Of a DNA stretch of 64,000 nucleotides, positions 60,495 to 64,000 are shown one piece after another. Origin of the DNA: Allokutzneria oryzae (GTDB lineage Bacteria; Actinomycetota; Actinomycetes; Mycobacteriales; Pseudonocardiaceae); the NCBI RefSeq assembly GCF_042429765.1, contig NZ_JBHLZU010000027.1:434001-498000 (forward strand), in the 5' to 3' direction. A program made the position numbers and the translations under genes. Under the pieces are notes generated by a model. That model worked only from the letters and a program-made list of their open reading frames with translations. It was not told the origin of the DNA and made no database searches. Within the stretch, counting starts at the first letter, position 1. Each line of letters starts with the position of its first letter.

Positions 60495-63400
60495 TCAGCG
60501 GCCATGGCTGGTGAGGTAGGACGAAACAAGATGGCCGTCCTGTTTCACAACCTCCTGAACCACGACCAGCTTGTCCCTCGGGTTGGCCCCACCACGGCCC
60601 AAGGCCCGGTCCGGCGCGCCGAAGTCGACTTTCCCGGTCACCCCGGAATAGACCAGCGTGCCGGTGGTCTCGCGCAGTGCCTGGTAGACCTGATGCCGGT
60701 TGGGCACCCCGTGCTCATCGGTCCGCGCGCGCTCGGTGGCGGCCAGCAGCAGGTGTACCGCATCGTAGGACAGCATCACATGACCATTCGGTCCTGATCG
60801 AAACGCCGGGCCGTTGTGGGCGCGCTGTTCCTTCTCCACGGCCGCGTGGTCGGCGAAGAACCGTTCCACCTCGGGGTCGAGCTTGCCGTTGCCGCGCTGT
60901 TCCCAGCCTTCCTTCGTGGGGCCGAAGGTGGTGAAGAACAGCCGTTCGTCGGCGTAGTTCTCCCGGCCGGCGAGGTCGCGGAACCCGGCGGTCTCCAGCT
61001 GGGACAGGTCGTCACCGCCGAGGACGATCGCCTCCTCCCGGCAGGAGCTGCGGCTGAGCTCGTCGAGCAGGGTGGGCATCTCGTTGGCCCGTCCGGAGTA
61101 GACGATCATCGGGCCGGGCAGGTCCGGCGGGTTCTCCTCGCAGATCTCCTGGACCCTGGTGTGCAGGGTGCTCGCGGTCCCCGCCTTGCCCGCCTCGTAG
61201 GGCTTCTCGATCCCCGGCCGCAGCTCCGGTTCCGGCTTGAGCTGTTCCTTCTCCAGCTCGCGCTGGTAGTCCTCCTTGAGCTCCCTGCTGTAGCGGTCGG
61301 TGGGGTTGTAGACCAGGAACGGCTGGCGGCCGCGGAAGGGCCGCGCGGTCACCGCCCACTGGATCGCCACCTGCGCCTGGCGGGAGTTGGTCGGGGCGAC
61401 GCGGAAGAAGTAGGGCTTGCCGCTGAAGGTGTTGCCCGACGGCGCCGAGCCCATCATCGGGATGCCGGCCCAGGTGTCGGTCGCGGTGCCGAGCAGCTCG
61501 GCGGCGCGCACGGTGGCGTCGCGGGTCTGGCCCATGCCGCTGACCGCGATCACGGTGGGATCGGACTCGGCGAGCCTGCGGATCTGCGCGGCGGTGTACT
61601 CGGCGTGCTCGGAGTCGCCGCCGAAGTTGGCTGGCAGCAGGCGGATGAGGAACCCGCGCTGGAGGGTGGAGGTGCCGAACCGGTTCCAGTCGCGCTGGGC
61701 GAGGTAGGCCCCGCGCAGCTCGTTGACGCCGGCGGACAGGTCGCGCTTGGGGCGTTCGGTGGAGCTGAGCATCGTGGCCACCACGATGGTCACGTACGGC
61801 CGCCCGTTCGTCCCGCCCGCCTGCTTGAGCACCTGGTCGTTCTGGACCTGGATCAGCCTGGTCAGCTCGGCGACCTCGCGGTCGTCGTCGCCCGCGGTGC
61901 TCTCGTCGGCGAGGAAGGTGCCCGAGCCGCTGGTGACCCCGACGCACTCACCGTCCACATTGGACAACACGCCGCTGTCGTCGAGCAGTGTGCCAGCCAC
62001 GGTCCCGAACGCCAGCGGGCCCTCGCGGTCGCAGTGCACGAGCGCGTGCCTGACGTAGACCGCGCCGTAGAGCACAAGCAGCACAACGGTTGTCATCGCG
62101 AGCGACTTGCGGATCGCGTGTCTTGGCGGCCACACCCTGGGGTAGGGGTGTCTGCCGGTTCCGGCGCAGTACTCGGGCAGCTGTCGTAACGGTTTCGCGG
62201 CTTTGCCGTCCTGCGAGGCATGCACCAGGGCACGGTATCGGGCGAGCTGCCGGGCCACCGAGGGGTCGTCGTCGGCGTTGAGCGAGCGGTATCCGTCGAG
62301 CACGTCGTGGAAGAGCTCTCCGCCGCGCACGGCGGTCCCGGTGCGCGAGCGCAACCGCCAGGTGGCCCGGACCAGTTCCTCCACTCGGCGGACCCTGGGG
62401 CCCTTGAACCAGCCGAGTCCCGCTCGCAGCGGAGGGGTGTCCACGTCGTCGCGGTACGGAGCCTCGGCGATCGCCTCCAGCTCGGCGGCCCAGCGCCCGT
62501 GCCACTGCGCGATCCGCGGCGAGAGGTAGAGCGCGACCGCGCGGGTGTCGCCGAGCGCGAGGCTGTGGTAGAGCCGGTCGGCGTGCTTGCCGAGCCGCCC
62601 GTAGTAGTCGCGAAGGACTCGGTGCACCTGGTCGTGGGTGAAGTCGACGTTGCCGTTGGTGCGCAACAGTTCCTCGGCCAGCAGGTCGCGCAGCAGCGGG
62701 TGGAACTCCAGGTGCCCGCAGTCCGGGCTGAGCGTGACGAAGCTGTAGGTGGACAGGCTGGTCCAGATCTCGTCGGCGTCGCGGTCGGGGACCAGCAGCC
62801 GGATGGTCTGCACGTCCAGCCTGCGCGGCGCGGCCAGCCGGGCCAGCAGCTGCCTGGTGAGCGTGCGTTGCGAGAGGTCGCTGTCCCGGAACCGTTGCAG
62901 GAACCGCAGCATCAGGTACTCGCCGACGGTCTCGGTGAGCTCGGCGTCGGACTGCGAGCGCGGCATGCGCTGCGCGAAGACCGACCGCACCGGAGGGACC
63001 ACCCGGTCGCGGGCGTAGCGCCGGTCGACGACCTGGATCGCCAGCCGCACGGCCAGCGGGTGCCCGTGGGTGACCTCGTGCAGCTCGGCGACCAGGGAGG
63101 AGCGCTCCACCGTCCCAGCGCGCCGCTGGGTCCACTCGGAGAGGAACTGCCCGGTCTCCTCCTGGCTGAACGGGCGCAGCCGGACCGGGAGGTACGCGCT
63201 GCCGGTCCCCTTGAGCCGCTCGAAGCGGCGGCGCCAGCCCCAGTACAGCGCCCGCGCGGTGTCCACAGGGGACGGTTCGCCGCCGTACTCGCCCGCCAGC
63301 TCCGGCGGCAGCGGGACGTCCTCGACGTCCGGAGTGGACTGTTTGGTCGCGATCACCAGCAGCGGCAGGTCCGGATGGCGCAACCGCGCCTCGGCCAACA

Positions 63401-64000
63401 GCTCCACCACGTCCGCGGGCGGCGCGGGCGGGACGGGGCGGTTGGGCGGGAACAGGTTCAGCTCCACCGGGGAGAGCAGGTCCGCGCCGTCGAGCAGCAG
63501 CACGCAGTTGACCTTGCGGTGCCGCCGCCAGCGGTAGGCCGCCGCCAGGTCGGCGGTGAACGCGGCGACCAGGAACCGGTCCAGCGCCACCCGGTCCCGG
63601 CGCTCCTCGCTGTCCACCAGGTGCCACAGCTGGGAGATCACCGCGTCGACCTTGCAGCCGGGGCTCATGCCCAGCAGGTGCTGCCCGGCCTCCTTCTCGT
63701 ACCACCGCAGCACCGCGGCCTGGCGGTGCCCGGCGAGCAGCCACCGCAGCCAGGAGGGCAGGACGGCGGCCAGCGTGACCAGCCAGCGCGTGACCGGCCC
63801 CAGCAGCTTGCCCAGCCACTGCGCGGGACTGGCCTCGGCGACCGTGCTGACCGCGTCCGCGACCTTGGGCAGCGCGCGGGCGTTGCCCGCGATGAGCTCG
63901 CGCGCGGCGCGCAGCGGGTCGGTGTCGGCGGGCGGACCGCCGGAGAGCACCGCCCGCGCCAGCTCGTAGCGGGCCAGCCGCAGCCGGCCGAACTGCGGGT
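60495..64000 (-). CDS. NTPase-like/TM/ABC-type solute-binding fusion protein, 5' end outside window
   Basis: The frame is open to base 64000, so the N-terminus is missing; the first visible residues are PQFGRLRLARYELARAV. At least 1167 residues are seen. The intracellular part (about 600 residues) contains VNCVLLLDGADLL, a Walker-B-like strand, and helical segments typical of STAND-type NTPases; a P-loop would lie outside the window. One membrane helix follows (SLAMTTVVLLVLYGAVYV). The extracytoplasmic part is a type I periplasmic-binding domain like LivJ: VIAVSGMGQTRDATVRAAEL, GIPMMGSAPSGNTF and PYFFRVAPTNSRQAQVAIQW. This gives ligand sensing outside and an NTPase inside in one chain. Confidence 0.78.
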   Translation of the reverse strand, partial: PQFGRLRLARYELARAVLSGGPPADTDPLRAARELIAGNARALPKVADAVSTVAEASPAQWLGKLLGPVTRWLVTLAAVLPSWLRWLLAGHRQAAVLRWYEKEAGQHLLGMSPGCKVDAVISQLWHLVDSEERRDRVALDRFLVAAFTADLAAAYRWRRHRKVNCVLLLDGADLLSPVELNLFPPNRPVPPAPPADVVELLAEARLRHPDLPLLVIATKQSTPDVEDVPLPPELAGEYGGEPSPVDTARALYWGWRRRFERLKGTGSAYLPVRLRPFSQEETGQFLSEWTQRRAGTVERSSLVAELHEVTHGHPLAVRLAIQVVDRRYARDRVVPPVRSVFAQRMPRSQSDAELTETVGEYLMLRFLQRFRDSDLSQRTLTRQLLARLAAPRRLDVQTIRLLVPDRDADEIWTSLSTYSFVTLSPDCGHLEFHPLLRDLLAEELLRTNGNVDFTHDQVHRVLRDYYGRLGKHADRLYHSLALGDTRAVALYLSPRIAQWHGRWAAELEAIAEAPYRDDVDTPPLRAGLGWFKGPRVRRVEELVRATWRLRSRTGTAVRGGELFHDVLDGYRSLNADDDPSVARQLARYRALVHASQDGKAAKPLRQLPEYCAGTGRHPYPRVWPPRHAIRKSLAMTTVVLLVLYGAVYVRHALVHCDREGPLAFGTVAGTLLDDSGVLSNVDGECVGVTSGSGTFLADESTAGDDDREVAELTRLIQVQNDQVLKQAGGTNGRPYVTIVVATMLSSTERPKRDLSAGVNELRGAYLAQRDWNRFGTSTLQRGFLIRLLPANFGGDSEHAEYTAAQIRRLAESDPTVIAVSGMGQTRDATVRAAELLGTATDTWAGIPMMGSAPSGNTFSGKPYFFRVAPTNSRQAQVAIQWAVTARPFRGRQPFLVYNPTDRYSRELKEDYQRELEKEQLKPEPELRPGIEKPYEAGKAGTASTLHTRVQEICEENPPDLPGPMIVYSGRANEMPTLLDELSRSSCREEAIVLGGDDLSQLETAGFRDLAGRENYADERLFFTTFGPTKEGWEQRGNGKLDPEVERFFADHAAVEKEQRAHNGPAFRSGPNGHVMLSYDAVHLLLAATERARTDEHGVPNRHQVYQALRETTGTLVYSGVTGKVDFGAPDRALGRGGANPRDKLVVVQEVVKQDGHLVSSYLTSHGR

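Noticed and set aside
1..64000. tRNA, rRNA, CRISPR, insertion sequences, replication origin
   Set aside because: None were recognisable. No tRNA-like cloverleaf, spacer-repeat array, transposase or DnaA-box cluster was seen by reading.

Overview
The window is GC-rich actinomycete DNA, roughly 70% G+C by eye. Frequent GTG starts, AGGAGG-type ribosome sites, LuxR-type regulators, a type I PKS operon and a LanKC gene all point to a filamentous actinobacterium. A 13-bp dyad (GTCC-N5-GGAC, usually GTCCACAGTGGAC or a close variant) recurs in and between genes. In my experience that is typical of Pseudonocardiales, so a genus in that order is the best guess. I see no tRNA, rRNA, CRISPR array, transposase or phage genes.

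Layout. 1-6 kb: a partial GT87 mannosyltransferase, a DUF885 hydrolase, a small alpha/beta-hydrolase-like protein, a membrane-stress style Holin-X/DUF3618 operon, and a DUF1349/TetR pair. 6-24 kb: a seven-gene minus-strand operon for a polyketide or PUFA-like lipid. Its genes, in order of transcription, are pksA (two nitronate-monooxygenase-like domains, KS, AT, ACP, ACP, KR), pksB (KS, AT, DH, PPTase), a free ACP, an alpha/beta hydrolase, a GT1 glycosyltransferase and two paralogous zinc-ribbon methyltransferases. Two start overlaps of 4 bp and short gaps tie it together. A tandem dyad array at 24024-24073 lies upstream and a hairpin at 6026-6054 ends it. The operon has what is needed to make a reduced or polyene acyl chain, release it, glycosylate it and methylate it.

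24-35 kb: a MerA/Lpd-like flavoprotein, then a class III lanthipeptide-type unit (LanKC plus a 71-residue peptide with a leader-like motif but no cysteine), a large LAL-family LuxR regulator, a tandem 225-bp repeat, a BBE-type FAD oxidase and type I IPP isomerase. LanKC and the oxidase share a 17-bp upstream motif although they flank the regulator on opposite strands.

35-48 kb: secreted and membrane proteins. These are two related metallophosphoesterases (the second with discoidin and FN3 modules and its own promoter/operator), an MFS transporter with a TolB-like propeller, a subtilase, a LysR/GT1 divergent pair, a membrane M28 peptidase and a thioredoxin-fold protein. 48-60 kb: an SDR, a DAO-type oxidase, IclR, a DUF3995 protein, a two-component system, a FolD-like protein that has lost the catalytic lysines, a family VIII serine hydrolase divergent from MarR, a CHAD protein, an HNH nuclease with an N-terminal membrane segment, and a DUF5937/ArsR regulator. 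60-64 kb: the 3' part of a very large gene fusing an NTPase-like intracellular region, one membrane helix and an extracellular ABC-type solute-binding domain.

The strongest candidates for something new are the cysteine-free LanKC/peptide pair with its shared promoter motif, the NMO-NMO-PKS operon, and the NTPase-TM-solute-binding fusion. Assignments rest on reading motifs in the translations; no searches were run.
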